Assembly: GCA_964528735.1 (NCBI GenBank)
Contig: CAZGUV010000015.1
Location: 1-21,626, forward strand
Direction: 5' to 3'
Origin: CAYNND01 sp964528735
Lineage (GTDB): Bacteria > Patescibacteriota > Minisyncoccia > Phycocordibacterales > UBA2100
Length of the DNA: 21,626 bases
Shown in pieces: positions 21,572 through 21,626 of this stretch (its first letter is position 1; each line of letters opens with the position of its first letter). The notes beneath the pieces are model-generated. The model worked only from the letters and a program-made list of their open reading frames with translations, searched no databases and had not been told where the DNA came from. The position numbers and the translations under genes are program-made.

Positions 21572-21626
21572 ATGAACTTCCTTCGCGCTCACATACGTTC
21601 CATTATCTGGCTTCTCGTACTACTCG
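21572..21626 (+). CDS. Start of a second copy of the preceding gene, or assembly repeat
   Basis: The last 55 bases are identical, base for base, to 21034-21088, starting exactly at the ATG and encoding MNFLRAHIRSIIWLLVLL. The base before each ATG differs, as does all sequence further upstream. If real, a tandem paralogue begins one base after the previous stop codon and is cut by the window end. If not, it is a contig-end artefact. Confidence 0.5.
   Translation, partial: MNFLRAHIRSIIWLLVLL

Overview
The window looks like one 21.6 kb scaffold from a Patescibacteria (Candidate Phyla Radiation) genome, most likely of the Parcubacteria/Paceibacteria type. The assignment rests on gene content: a bS6 with a long acidic C-terminal tail, a very short bS18, a CPR-type 86-residue membrane protein after metG, a winged-helix protein of a familiar CPR family, an S-layer-like protein with an N-terminal peptidoglycan-binding domain, lamin-tail/PKD and glucodextranase-B-like envelope proteins, and an IS200-like/RAYT transposase. 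UGA is used as a stop. Two 10-N placeholders (1030-1039 and 4917-4926) mark scaffold joins, and both outer ends cut genes.

Layout. Positions 2-6054 (+) hold a truncated glycyl-tRNA synthetase, a secreted charged helical protein, a small anchored acidic protein, and then a tightly packed operon: AI-2E-family permease, metG, small membrane protein, tatD, with junctions of 1 nt, 1 nt and a 4-nt overlap. Positions 6080-7441 (+) are the classic rpsF-ssb-rpsR operon with a strong terminator. Positions 7459-12494 (-) carry, in transcription order, ftsK, a membrane-anchored Ig-like protein, recA, efp and a four-helix membrane protein, with separate promoters for at least recA, efp and the last gene. 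Position 12650 starts a divergent winged-helix protein (+).

Positions 13433-14157 are a 725-nt stretch with no credible gene but much structure: two promoter-like pairs, two imperfect ~35-nt repeats that each fold, a terminator-like double hairpin, an 18-bp palindrome, and a run of perfect stems (two capped by GNRA tetraloops) leading to the 1120-residue S-layer-like gene (14158-17520). I read it as a long structured leader, possibly including a separate small RNA.

Positions 17619-19282 contain four copies of a REP-like palindrome (core AAGGTCSGACCTT) around a TPR protein and a RAYT/IS200-like transposase. The copies supply regulatory parts: one is the likely terminator of the TPR gene, one abuts the TATAAT of the transposase, and one holds the transposase stop codon and its likely terminator. 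This REP/RAYT unit is the strongest candidate for an undescribed system here. The window ends with a lamin-tail/PKD envelope protein, a small anchored protein, and an exact 55-nt repeat of that gene's beginning at the very end.

Expression signals: several genes have a -10 hexamer only 6-10 nt before the start codon and no clear Shine-Dalgarno sequence, which suggests that leaderless or near-leaderless transcripts are common in this organism.
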